A stretch of DNA of 64,000 bases from Escherichia whittamii (lineage in GTDB: Bacteria; Pseudomonadota; Gammaproteobacteria; Enterobacterales; Enterobacteriaceae). Below are positions 35,099 through 42,946 of the stretch, piece after piece (position 1 is the first letter of the stretch; each line of letters starts with the position of its first letter). The stretch spans positions 242,594-306,593 of the forward strand of contig NZ_JACSQI010000005.1 in the NCBI RefSeq assembly GCF_014836715.1. The letters run 5' to 3'. The notes beneath the pieces were generated by a model, which did not search any database, was not told the DNA's origin, and worked only from the letters and a program-made list of their open reading frames with translations. The position numbers and the translations under genes were made by a program.

Positions 35099-35914
35099 AT
35101 GAGACTTTCACTCTCAGGTATGGCCTGGAATATAACTAATGATAATTCCATCTGTCACTTACTACATTCCAGACAGATTGATGCAATAGATATTGTCCCT
35201 GGAAAATACTTCCCCAATCCGTTAGACGCAAGTGAACGCGAAATATTTGCCGTTCGCAATTACTGGCATGATAATGGAATTTCATTAGTTGGTATGCAAT
35301 CACTATTATTTGGAACTCAAGGGTTAAATATTTTTTCAACCAACGAAGTACAAAAAAAAATGTTGGTTCACTTACAGGCTATCAGTCGTATTGCTGCCGG
35401 TTTAGGAATTCCAGCATTAGTGTTTGGATCACCTAAAAACCGCGACCGAAAGGGATTGTCTGATAGTATTACTCTTGAAATTGCAATAAATTTCTTTAAT
35501 CATCTTGGTGATATTGCACAGCAAGAAGGCGTTTATTTTTGCCTTGAACCAAACCCAGTCTGTTACGGGGCAAATTTTATGATTAACAGTGCTGAAACTG
35601 CTTTTGTTGTTCGGCAAGTAAATCACCCTGCAATTAAAATGCAGCTGGATACTGGTGCCATCATAATTAACAAAGAAAATATTAATGATATCCTTCAGCA
35701 AGACGCTGATATCATAGGTCACATTCATCTCAGTGAACCAGATCTGGCTCCTTTAGGCTGTAGCGGTGCGAACCATACGCATATTGCTAATGCTCTCTAT
35801 CACGCATTACCGAACTCTATTGCAACAATTGAAATGCTCGATCCCCAAAATAAACATTCGCTTTCCTCTATTGAGGATGCTCTTGATTTCGCAATTTCTC
35901 ATTATCGTCAGTAG
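35099..35914 (+). CDS. Sugar phosphate isomerase/epimerase-like TIM-barrel protein
   Basis: 271 residues, xylose-isomerase-like (AP endonuclease 2) fold. Candidate metal ligands follow the Glu-Asp-His-Glu order of this family: E150 in YFCLEPNP, D184 in MQLDTGA, H208/H210 in GHIHLSEP, and E245 in ATIEMLDP. Members isomerise or epimerise ketoses, inosose or similar polyols. No signal peptide. Probably prepares or modifies the sugar handled by this cluster (inference). Starts one base after the epimerase-like gene and 14 bases before the small transporter gene. Confidence 0.78.
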   Translation: MRLSLSGMAWNITNDNSICHLLHSRQIDAIDIVPGKYFPNPLDASEREIFAVRNYWHDNGISLVGMQSLLFGTQGLNIFSTNEVQKKMLVHLQAISRIAAGLGIPALVFGSPKNRDRKGLSDSITLEIAINFFNHLGDIAQQEGVYFCLEPNPVCYGANFMINSAETAFVVRQVNHPAIKMQLDTGAIIINKENINDILQQDADIIGHIHLSEPDLAPLGCSGANHTHIANALYHALPNSIATIEMLDPQNKHSLSSIEDALDFAISHYRQ

Positions 35915-35928
35915 AAAGAGGGAATAGA

Positions 35929-36285
35929 ATGAAGTGGCTCATTTTGATTCTTGGCATATTTTCTAATGCCTCGGCCAGTGTTCTGATAAAATTAGCAATA
36001 ACCCCTCCCAGAAGGCTTCCAAGTCTGACTGAACCTCTTGCCGCGCTTGCAAATTGGCCATTATGGTTAGGGATATTTCTATATGGAATTGCCTTTTTGT
36101 TATATGCTGTTACACTGGCATTTTTACCTTTGAATGTAGCACACCCAATACTGACCTCTGGTGCAATTGCCTGTGTCGCATTATTCTCTGTCGTTATTTT
36201 CCGCGAACCAGTTTACTGGTCTACCATTACTGGAATTCTGTTGGTGATGAGTGGTGTCGCCCTTATTACCCTTAAAGTTAAGTAA
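35929..36285 (+). CDS. Small four-helix EamA/SMR-type transporter, putative lipid-linked sugar flippase
   Basis: 118 residues with four hydrophobic segments (about 1-18, 38-60, 63-84, 90-115). The order and motifs (SNASASVLIKLAI near the start; NVAHPILTSGAIACVALFSVVIFREP) resemble SMR proteins such as EmrE and the ArnE/ArnF flippase subunits. In gtr systems a small membrane protein (GtrA) flips undecaprenyl-phosphate-linked sugar. Its place between two glycosyltransferase modules makes a flippase the best guess. Preceded by AGAGGGAATAG and followed six bases later by the next gene. Confidence 0.78.
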   Translation: MKWLILILGIFSNASASVLIKLAITPPRRLPSLTEPLAALANWPLWLGIFLYGIAFLLYAVTLAFLPLNVAHPILTSGAIACVALFSVVIFREPVYWSTITGILLVMSGVALITLKVK

Positions 36286-36290
36286 ACATT

Positions 36291-37115
36291 ATGACTGAAT
36301 TCATATCTCAAACACTTCGCGCCAAATGGCAAGTCCCTGCCTACGAAAACCAAATGTGGCTTGGTAAAAAACACAATTATTGTGTCGTTATCCCCGTAAT
36401 TAACGAGGGCATTCGCATACATAACCTATTAGCAAGAATGGCTGCCATAAATGTATCAACTTATGCAGATATAATTATTGTTGATGGTGGCAGCACCGAT
36501 GGTTCTCTGAATCCCAATATCCTACAGGAAAAAGGCGTTCGTGGTCTAATACTGAAAAAAGCACCAGGTAAGCTAAGCGCACAGCTAAGATGTGCCTATG
36601 CTTTTGCTCTTGAGCAAGGTTATGAAGGCATTGTGACTATTGATGGAAATGACAAAGATGATCCTGTGGCTATTCCACAATTTATCACAGCTCTAAAAAA
36701 TGGTGTACATTTCGTTCAGGCGTCTCGTTTCCTTAATGGTGGTGTAGCAGAAAATACTCCTCTCACCCGAGATATTGCAATACGCTTTATCCATGCGCCT
36801 ATGCTTAGTTTCTTTTCAGGATTTAAATGGACAGATACTACTCAAGGATTTAGGGGTTATAGTAGTAAAATGCTGCTTGACGAGCGTGTTGCACCGTTCC
36901 GTGATATTTTCTCATCTTATGAACTACTGGCATATCTTTCATACCGAGTCCCACAACTTGGTTATCGTTGCTTAGAAATTCCGACCATTCGTCGTTATCC
37001 TAAAGGTGAAATACCTACAAAAATAAATGGAATCAAAGGAAACTTTTCCGTATTGATTGTCTTATTTAAAGCGTGTTTTGGATTTTATAATCAAGGAAAA
37101 GGAAAAGGAAAATGA
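36291..37115 (+). CDS. Family-2 glycosyltransferase, DPM1-like, catalytic motifs intact
   Basis: 274 residues. Canonical GT2 motifs are present: VVIPVINEG (32-40), IIVDGGSTDGS (62-72), the metal-binding DGNDKDDP (118-125), and later QASRFLNGG and TTQGFRGYS. No C-terminal membrane anchor, so it is probably peripheral at the inner membrane. By family it would transfer a sugar from a nucleotide donor to a lipid phosphate or to another acceptor. This is the more likely working transferase of the two in the operon. Its stop overlaps the next start (ATGA). Confidence 0.82.
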   Translation: MTEFISQTLRAKWQVPAYENQMWLGKKHNYCVVIPVINEGIRIHNLLARMAAINVSTYADIIIVDGGSTDGSLNPNILQEKGVRGLILKKAPGKLSAQLRCAYAFALEQGYEGIVTIDGNDKDDPVAIPQFITALKNGVHFVQASRFLNGGVAENTPLTRDIAIRFIHAPMLSFFSGFKWTDTTQGFRGYSSKMLLDERVAPFRDIFSSYELLAYLSYRVPQLGYRCLEIPTIRRYPKGEIPTKINGIKGNFSVLIVLFKACFGFYNQGKGKGK

Positions 37116-38428
37116 AAATGAAAAATATAAACATCAGCAGTTATATTATTTTAATAATATTTGGCATGATAGTTTTGGCTATGCGTTATACGACTCCAAT
37201 CATCAATCCCTGGCTTTATGCGGAAGATGGTGTCTGGGTTGCTAATGCATTGAATCATGGTTGGCTAGAAACCTTCATTAATGCCAGAGAAGATTATTTT
37301 GTATTCTTTAATATTTTCTTTTTGTTTGTATCAACATCAATCAGCAGTATTATAAGCGGGAGTCCCTTATTACTTCTTCCGCAATCTATAGCTGTAGTAT
37401 CATATTTTTTCTATAGTCTAATGGCCGTTATGGCTTTTCATTTAATTATTAAAATATCCAATCCATTATTTTCTATTTTAGCATATTTCATAACTCTCTT
37501 ATTGCCCTTAGGCCATTCTCAATCTGAAAATATCGGTCATTTGTTACAAATTGGTTTTTATATGCCAGCTATAGCGAGTGCTCTTATTATACAGAGAGAG
37601 TACGTCAATAAAAAAATTGCTAAATTTATTATTGACATGATGATCTGGTTAACTGCCGCAACAAACCCAGTCGTATTTATAATTGTAGGAGTTTATTATT
37701 CCTTCAAGTTGTTGAATGTTAAAAATAAATATACTTTAATTAAGGATATGCTACCTTTAGCAATATCCATGGTCATATTAGCTTTATTTATACTTCCTCG
37801 ACTCAATGGCTCTGGTGGACTTGGTGACTATGGCTATAATCCTAATAATATTATTGAAATGGTAACAGCTCGACTGCTACTTTATCCATTTGTATTTCCG
37901 TGGTATGAAAAATTAAATGATTCAATATCGATAGCCCTATCATTCGTATATGTTATCTTTTGCACAACGATTATTTACAAAACTAAAGATGCAACAATAA
38001 AAAAACATTTACTTACTTTAGCGATCGCACTCTTTATCTGTCTTATTACGACTGTTTTCGGTAGAATCGGCCTCAGCGATCTCTTGAATAACTATCAAAT
38101 TACATTTCCCGATAGATATTTTGTAGGAACAAATTTTCTCTCTATCTTATTGTTCATAGCATGTTTATCCCAATGTAATTTCTCAAAGCCAATCAGTTAT
38201 TTATCTTATTTTATTTCCGGAGTGTTATTGTGTATTTATATTGTGAATGCAGACATAATATCAGAAAGTGAAATGGCAAAGAAAAACATTTTTTTAAATG
38301 ATCATTTTTATTATTCAATATGTCACGCTGAAAAAATTGATAACGCAAATTCAGCCATACAAATCAAACCAGCAAACTGGGTTATGATTGTTCCAACAAA
38401 CTTAATTAGCGAAATTCACTGCCACTAA
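37112..38428 (+). CDS. Polytopic membrane protein, GtrS-like candidate GT-C transferase
   Basis: 438 residues with roughly ten hydrophobic segments. After the first segment comes NPWLYAEDGVW (about 32-42): acidic residues E38-D39 at the start of a periplasmic loop are the usual catalytic mark of GT-C enzymes, which use lipid-phosphate sugars. A periplasmic C-terminal part of about 60 residues has cysteines (CHAEK, EIHCH). Position (last gene, after a flippase-like and a lipid-sugar synthase-like gene) matches the serotype-specific gtr of O-antigen modifying phages. I do not recognise the sequence; function is inferred. The following hairpin at 38446 ends the operon. Confidence 0.72.
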   Translation: MKMKNINISSYIILIIFGMIVLAMRYTTPIINPWLYAEDGVWVANALNHGWLETFINAREDYFVFFNIFFLFVSTSISSIISGSPLLLLPQSIAVVSYFFYSLMAVMAFHLIIKISNPLFSILAYFITLLLPLGHSQSENIGHLLQIGFYMPAIASALIIQREYVNKKIAKFIIDMMIWLTAATNPVVFIIVGVYYSFKLLNVKNKYTLIKDMLPLAISMVILALFILPRLNGSGGLGDYGYNPNNIIEMVTARLLLYPFVFPWYEKLNDSISIALSFVYVIFCTTIIYKTKDATIKKHLLTLAIALFICLITTVFGRIGLSDLLNNYQITFPDRYFVGTNFLSILLFIACLSQCNFSKPISYLSYFISGVLLCIYIVNADIISESEMAKKNIFLNDHFYYSICHAEKIDNANSAIQIKPANWVMIVPTNLISEIHCH

Positions 38429-38445
38429 AGTATTGCATGATTTAT

Positions 38446-38470
38446 GCCCCGAAGCAGGGGCTTTAATTTT
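38446..38470 (+). terminator. Terminator of the argW-site cluster
   Basis: GCCCC-GAAGCA-GGGGC hairpin followed by TTTAATTTTTC, 18 bases after the last cluster gene. Confidence 0.85.
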
Positions 38471-38524
38471 TCTGGTCACTTAATACAAATGACCAGAAAT
38501 TAGCGATTCTTTTTTAAGCAGATA

Positions 38525-38905
38525 CAGACTCAGAGGTTCTTTTTACTTTCCAGATTCAGCTCTTGTATCGTCTTAACTGCTTTGTCCTGATAACGGTCAT
38601 CTTCCTGTATTTTATATTGAATAGCATCCAGCCAGACGCTAGAACTTTTCTAGTGGACGTTGTTGCCACTGGTTTAACTCAGAAATAACTTTATTTGCCA
38701 CGATGATGATAGTCGTAGCGGACACGCTGAAAACATATAAATCTTCAATCTCACTGCAGATATCCTGGCAACGTATCCCAAATGCAACAAGAGAATGATA
38801 ATCCGTTTAACCTTATCGGGCAGCGCGGTCTGGCTCTTTTCACTAACAGGGAGTCAACCGAGCGATTAGAATCGCGTGACGTAGCCCGTTCGAAACTGCC
38901 CGTTG
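38525..38905 (-). pseudogene. Decayed IS256-family (mutator type) transposase
   Basis: Minus-strand reading in shifting frames gives RDICSEIEDLYVFSVSATT, VISELNQWQQRPLE and, after a frameshift and stop, VWLDAIQYKIQEDDRYQDKA and LESKKNL. These line up with the central part of IS256-family transposases (RxI...EDLYG..VS.TLIS; V...WQ.RPL; Y..V.LDA...K). The catalytic region is broken by indels and stops, and no terminal repeats were found. It borders the cluster on its right side. Confidence 0.75.
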
Positions 38906-39359
38906 TAGCTTAAATGATCTTTTTACTGGAACCGTTTTAAGGCCATGCTTCCAACTACTGAATCAAACGAGAGCCAAATTCCGCAGTCAATGCAGCTGAG
39001 GTTAACTATTTGATTAACTGGGTTAAAATGACGTCTTTATCCGTTAGATCCGGACTGAAGTACTTCAGGGGTTTTATCAAAATCGAAAGACCGGTACATA
39101 TGTCATTCCTTTCTGATTGTAAATTACTGGAATGCCCCCAAATTCCTAATACTCTCTTTTTTTCGTGTTTGCACACAATTCTATGCAAATGCCCTTTATC
39201 GGAAATGACCGTAAAAACGGCCATCAACTCAACAATAACGGTCATGTCCAGCCGATTGCTCTAAAGTGGCATTATATATTCACGAAATGGATGGTCACAG
39301 GTGAACAATCTCTTCAGTTGGTGCTCTGAACACCTGCCATAAAAATTTTCGTCCCCCTA
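38906..39359. other. Unexplained sequence between the IS256 relic and yfdY
   Basis: 454 bases with no convincing gene; the open frames at 39006-39264 have no recognisable motif or ribosome-binding site. The first 100 bases may be the degraded N-terminal part of the IS256-type transposase (minus strand ALTAEFGSRL). At 39205-39245 three copies of an octamer occur: ATGACCGT, then ACGGCCAT and ACGGTCAT in inverted orientation. No second copy of the argW 3' end (attR) was seen. Confidence 0.5.
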
Positions 39360-39602
39360 CTACCGCCTTCCGTACCCCACCATAAAGCGAATCATCAATC
39401 CGCAGGCTGGTGCAAGAAACATAAATATTCCCGTGACCAACTCATTGCCACTGGTTAGCCACATCGTGGTGTAATAAATGAGTGCGGCAAGGATGACCAT
39501 GCCGAAGAAAGAAGAGACAGCAGAAACTACATTTAATACCTGACCGATATATCCGCTAACGCAGACGATACACAAGGCGAGAAACATCCATAAATAAATC
39601 AT
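39360..39602 (-). CDS. yfdY: DUF2545 family membrane protein YfdY
   Basis: 80 residues with two or three hydrophobic segments (IYLWMFLALCIVCVSGYIG; SFFGMVILAALIYYTTMW; GIFMFLAPACGLMIRF) and a basic C-terminus. No function known; studied strains link it to biofilm and stress conditions only loosely. It is the first conserved backbone gene after the accessory region, next to lpxP as in K-12. Confidence 0.88.
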   Translation of the reverse strand: MIYLWMFLALCIVCVSGYIGQVLNVVSAVSSFFGMVILAALIYYTTMWLTSGNELVTGIFMFLAPACGLMIRFMVGYGRR

Positions 39603-39953
39603 AGCTCAACCTCCTGCCGTGCTAAAAAACGTGTTACTTTATTTACTTCAATAGTAAGACAATTCTTAATCACTGGCAATATTAACAAAACATCAATAAA
39701 AACAATATATTATAGACATGACTGTACATCCCTGAAAAATATTTACTTGAGCAATAAATAATCAGTAGCTGAAAATAATCAGCTGGTGATAAAATAGAAA
39801 AACCGTATTCATGCTCCTCGTGGTTATGTCCTGACTAGTCTTTACACTCTTTACAGGAACCATTGTCGTACATGATGGCCCAATCAATTGAGTGTACCGC
39901 TGTAGACATGGAATCTTCTGCGATACAACAATTCGTATCTACTGAAGGTAACT
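39603..39953 (+). promoter_or_regulatory. Divergent yfdY/lpxP upstream region
   Basis: 351 bases, AT-rich at 39640-39800, holding the promoter of cold-inducible lpxP. GAAGGTAACT at 39942-39951 supplies the ribosome-binding site for lpxP. I see no gene; the open frame 39863-40144 overlaps lpxP in another frame. No exact operator could be assigned. Confidence 0.5.
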
Positions 39954-40874
39954 ATGTTTCCACAATGCAAATTTTCCCGCGAGTTCCTGCATCCTCGCTA
40001 CTGGCTGACGTGGTTTGGTCTTGGCGTACTCTGGCTTTGGGTACAACTTCCTTACCCTGTTCTGTGCTTTCTTGGCACGCGTATCGGCACAATGGCCAGG
40101 CCCTTCTTGAAACGTCGCGAATCCATCGCCCGCAAAAACCTTGAGCTTTGCTTCCCGCAGCTTTCCTCTGAAGAGCGCGAGAAGATGATTACCGACAACT
40201 TTCGCTCGCTCGGAATGGCGTTGGTAGAAACCGGAATGGCGTGGTTCTGGCCAGATCGTCGCGTGCGTAAGTGGTTTGATGTCGAAGGGCTGGATAACTT
40301 GCAACGCGCACAAATGCAAAATCGCGGCGTGATGGTTGTCGGTGTGCACTTTATGTCGCTGGAGTTGGGTGGCCGCGTAATGGGGCTTTGCCAACCGATG
40401 ATGGCAACTTACCGTCCGCATAATAATCAACTGATGGAATGGGTGCAGACCCGTGGTCGCATGCGTTCCAATAAAGCGATGATCGGTAGAAATAATCTGC
40501 GCGGCATTGTCAGTGCACTGAAAAAAGGTGAAGCCGTATGGTTTGCACCTGACCAGGATTATGGTCGTAAGGGTAGCTCCTTCGCACCGTTCTTTGCGGT
40601 AGAAAATGTTGCCACGACCAATGGTACCTACGTCCTCTCTCGCCTCTCTGGCGCGGCTATGCTAACTGTGACGATGGTACGAAAAACCGATTATAGCGGT
40701 TACCGTCTGTTTATTACGCCAGAGATGGAAGGCTATCCGGCTGATGAAATTCAGGCCGCCGCCTATATGAACAAAATTATTGAGAAAGAGATTATGCGCG
40801 CACCAGAGCAGTATCTCTGGATCCATCGCCGCTTCAAAACGCGTCCGGTGGGTGAAGCCTCGTTATACGTTTAG
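39954..40874 (+). CDS. lpxP: Cold-induced lipid A palmitoleoyltransferase LpxP
   Basis: 306 residues, LpxL paralogue. Adds palmitoleate in place of laurate to Kdo2-lipid IVA at low temperature, keeping the outer membrane fluid. N-terminal membrane segment (WLTWFGLGVLWLWVQLPYPVL) anchors it to the inner membrane. The catalytic HX4E pair is H132 and E137 (VGVHFMSLELGG). A terminator follows at 40906. Confidence 0.97.
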   Translation: MFPQCKFSREFLHPRYWLTWFGLGVLWLWVQLPYPVLCFLGTRIGTMARPFLKRRESIARKNLELCFPQLSSEEREKMITDNFRSLGMALVETGMAWFWPDRRVRKWFDVEGLDNLQRAQMQNRGVMVVGVHFMSLELGGRVMGLCQPMMATYRPHNNQLMEWVQTRGRMRSNKAMIGRNNLRGIVSALKKGEAVWFAPDQDYGRKGSSFAPFFAVENVATTNGTYVLSRLSGAAMLTVTMVRKTDYSGYRLFITPEMEGYPADEIQAAAYMNKIIEKEIMRAPEQYLWIHRRFKTRPVGEASLYV

Positions 40875-40905
40875 CAAATAACCCAGACTTTTTCCCTCCT
40901 CGGAT

Positions 40906-40942
40906 AAGCCATAATAACATCATGGTTTTTATGGCTTTTTTC
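40906..40942 (+). terminator. Terminator of lpxP
   Basis: AAGCCATAA / TTATGGCTT nine-base stem followed by TTTT, 31 bases after the lpxP stop. Confidence 0.85.
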
Positions 40943-41196
40943 TTAAGATTTTTCCCTTCGCTGAATCGTGAATTATTACTGCCGGAAATCAATCTGTCGC
41001 CGATATGCGACACTCGTAAGTTACTAAAAGTAAATAAGAAAATGCCACTTGTTTCGATTTAGTTTTAGGCGTACATTAGCGCCGTCTCGAGCCAATATGC
41101 TCAGAATTCTGAGGTGATGCCCGCGGGTGTCAGCTCACTGTATCAGGTGTAATGAAGTCATTCAGGCGTAGCAGTAATTACGCGGAGAGATGTAAA
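40943..41196 (+). other. Upstream region of ypdK
   Basis: Gene-free. Contains a GC-rich stretch at 41090-41150 (GAGGTGATGCCCGCGGGTGTCAGCTC) that could fold in the ypdK leader. GGAGAGATGTAAA at 41184-41196 gives a good ribosome-binding site for ypdK. No further feature seen. Confidence 0.4.
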
Positions 41197-41268
41197 GTGA
41201 AATATTTCTTTATGGGCATTTCTTTTATGGTCATCGTTTGGGCCGGTACTTTTGCCCTGATGATCTAA
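41197..41268 (+). CDS. ypdK: Small membrane protein YpdK (23 residues)
   Basis: GTG-started 23-codon gene: (M)KYFFMGISFMVIVWAG then TFALMI. Nearly the whole peptide is one hydrophobic helix. It is a confirmed small membrane protein in K-12, function unknown. Preceded by GGAGAGATGTAAA and followed by a strong hairpin at 41291. Confidence 0.9.
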   Translation: MKYFFMGISFMVIVWAGTFALMI

Positions 41269-41290
41269 AAGTAAACTGCGAAACGAAAAA

Positions 41291-41310
41291 CAGGAGCCAT
41301 CTGGCTCCTG
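41291..41310. terminator. Bidirectional terminator between ypdK and alaC
   Basis: CAGGAGCCA / TGGCTCCTG nine-base stem with a two-base loop, flanked by A-rich and TTTGCATTT sequence. It serves the convergent ypdK and alaC transcripts. Confidence 0.9.
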
Positions 41311-41331
41311 TTTGCATTTCTGGCGAAGGCG

Positions 41332-42570
41332 TTATTCAGCGTTTTCGTGAATATGTTTGCTGCTGGCGGGCAGTAAGCCGTCAGCGCGGAACATCGCTTT
41401 AATCCCTCTGATTGCCTGACGAATACGGTCGCGGTTTTCAATCAGCGCAAAGCGGACATGCGTGTCGCCGTAGTCGCCAAAGCCGATTCCTGGCGAGACA
41501 CACACTTTCGCTTCGTTCAGCAGCTTCTTAGCAAATTCAAGCGAGCCCATTGCCGCATACGGTTCCGGAATTTTTGCCCAGACATACATCGAAGCCTTCG
41601 GCATTTCGACCATCCAGCCCGCTTCATGCAGCCCTTTTACCAGCACATCGCGCCGACGCTTATACTGTTCGGCAATGTCACGCACGCACTGCTGATCGCC
41701 TTCCAGCGCCGCGATGGCGGCAACCTGTAATGGCGTAAAGGTACCGTAATCGTGATAACTTTTGATGCGTGCCAGCGCGCTAACCAGCGTTTTATTGCCG
41801 ACCATAAAGCCGATACGCCAGCCCGCCATATTGTAACTTTTCGACAGGGTAAAGAACTCGACCGCTACGTCACGTGCGCCTGGCACCTGCATGATTGACG
41901 GCGCTTTCCAGCCATCGTAAACGATATCAGCATAGGCCAGGTCGTGGACCACCAGCACATCGTAGCGTTTCGCCAGCGCCACTACTTTTTCGAAGAACTC
42001 CAGTTCTACGCATTGCGCAGTAGGGTTTGACGGGAAGCCGAGGATCATCATCTTCGGTTTCGGATAACTTTCACGAATAGCGCGTTCCAGTTCGTTGAAG
42101 AAATCGACACCTTCCACCAGCGGCACTGAACGTACCTGCGCACCAGCAATCACCGCGCCGTAAATATGAATGGGATAGCTTGGATTCGGCACCAGCACGG
42201 TATCGCCGTGATCCAACGTCGCCAGCATCAGGTGCGCCAGCCCCTCTTTCGAGCCAATGGTGACGATGGCTTCTGATTCCGGGTCGATCTCAACATCGTA
42301 GCGTTCCCGATACCAGCGAGAAATCGCGCGACGTAACCGAGGAATACCGCGTGAGGTAGAGTAACCGTGTGTGTCCGGTCGCTGCGCCACAGTACATAAT
42401 TTTTCGACAATATGCGGCGGGGTCGCGCCGTCCGGGTTACCCATACTGAAATCAATAATATCTTCGCCGCGCCGACGCGCAGCCATTTTCAGTTCAGCGG
42501 TAATGTTAAAAACGTAAGGCGGGAGACGATCAATGCGCGTAAAGCGACGTTCAGGGCGAGTGTCAGCCAT
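41332..42570 (-). CDS. alaC: Glutamate-pyruvate aminotransferase AlaC
   Basis: PLP-dependent class I aminotransferase, one of the main alanine-forming enzymes in E. coli. 412 residues. The Schiff-base lysine is in [18 protein letters not shown] (about residue 245); the NPTAQ and [12 protein letters not shown] motifs are also present. Ribosome-binding site GAGGGA. Divergent from pyrS. Confidence 0.95.
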   Translation of the reverse strand: MADTRPERRFTRIDRLPPYVFNITAELKMAARRRGEDIIDFSMGNPDGATPPHIVEKLCTVAQRPDTHGYSTSRGIPRLRRAISRWYRERYDVEIDPESEAIVTIGSKEGLAHLMLATLDHGDTVLVPNPSYPIHIYGAVIAGAQVRSVPLVEGVDFFNELERAIRESYPKPKMMILGFPSNPTAQCVELEFFEKVVALAKRYDVLVVHDLAYADIVYDGWKAPSIMQVPGARDVAVEFFTLSKSYNMAGWRIGFMVGNKTLVSALARIKSYHDYGTFTPLQVAAIAALEGDQQCVRDIAEQYKRRRDVLVKGLHEAGWMVEMPKASMYVWAKIPEPYAAMGSLEFAKKLLNEAKVCVSPGIGFGDYGDTHVRFALIENRDRIRQAIRGIKAMFRADGLLPASSKHIHENAE

Positions 42571-42946
42571 AATTCCCTCAGATTAACGTTAGCGCCCGGA
42601 CCGTCCGAGCGACGCAGCCACGATGGTGGCTGATTTGAAAATAGCCTGATTAATTTCTGTCTGTCCAGCGTTTTAGAAAATTATTATCAATGCGAAAAAA
42701 AGAGGATCGAAACATTAAAAACAGGAAATTTAGATTCGCCAACAAGAAAATTATCATCAATTGCATTAACAATATAATTTCAAAAAATTTACCAATTAGT
42801 TTGATGCTGACAAGAGATGCATTGCCAGTACACCATTTAGCTTTCAATCCCCTTTTAAATTTGTGGTTTTTCCTCAAAAGTAGCGCACTGGTCATCAGCC
42901 CTCAGGTTACCTATCATAGAGGTTTAAACCTTATTCAGAGTCACCC
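42571..42946. promoter_or_regulatory. Divergent alaC/pyrS upstream region
   Basis: 376 gene-free bases. Next to alaC there is a GC-rich leader with a small CGGACCGTCCG palindrome (42598-42608). The middle (42650-42800) is very AT-rich. ATAGAGGTTTAAACC lies before the pyrS GTG. Promoters for both genes must be here; no specific operator is assigned. Confidence 0.5.

Noticed and set aside
39006..39264. Open frames on both strands (84 and 79 codons)
   Set aside because: Neither has a good ribosome-binding site or a recognisable domain, and they mirror each other. Treated as unexplained sequence.
38429..39359. Possible attR (second copy of the argW 3' end)
   Set aside because: I looked for TTCGATTCCTGCAGGGGAC or a shortened form and did not see it, so no right attachment site is annotated.
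39863..40144. Open frame of 93 codons overlapping the start of lpxP
   Set aside because: It runs in another frame over lpxP, has no family motif and would conflict with a conserved gene.
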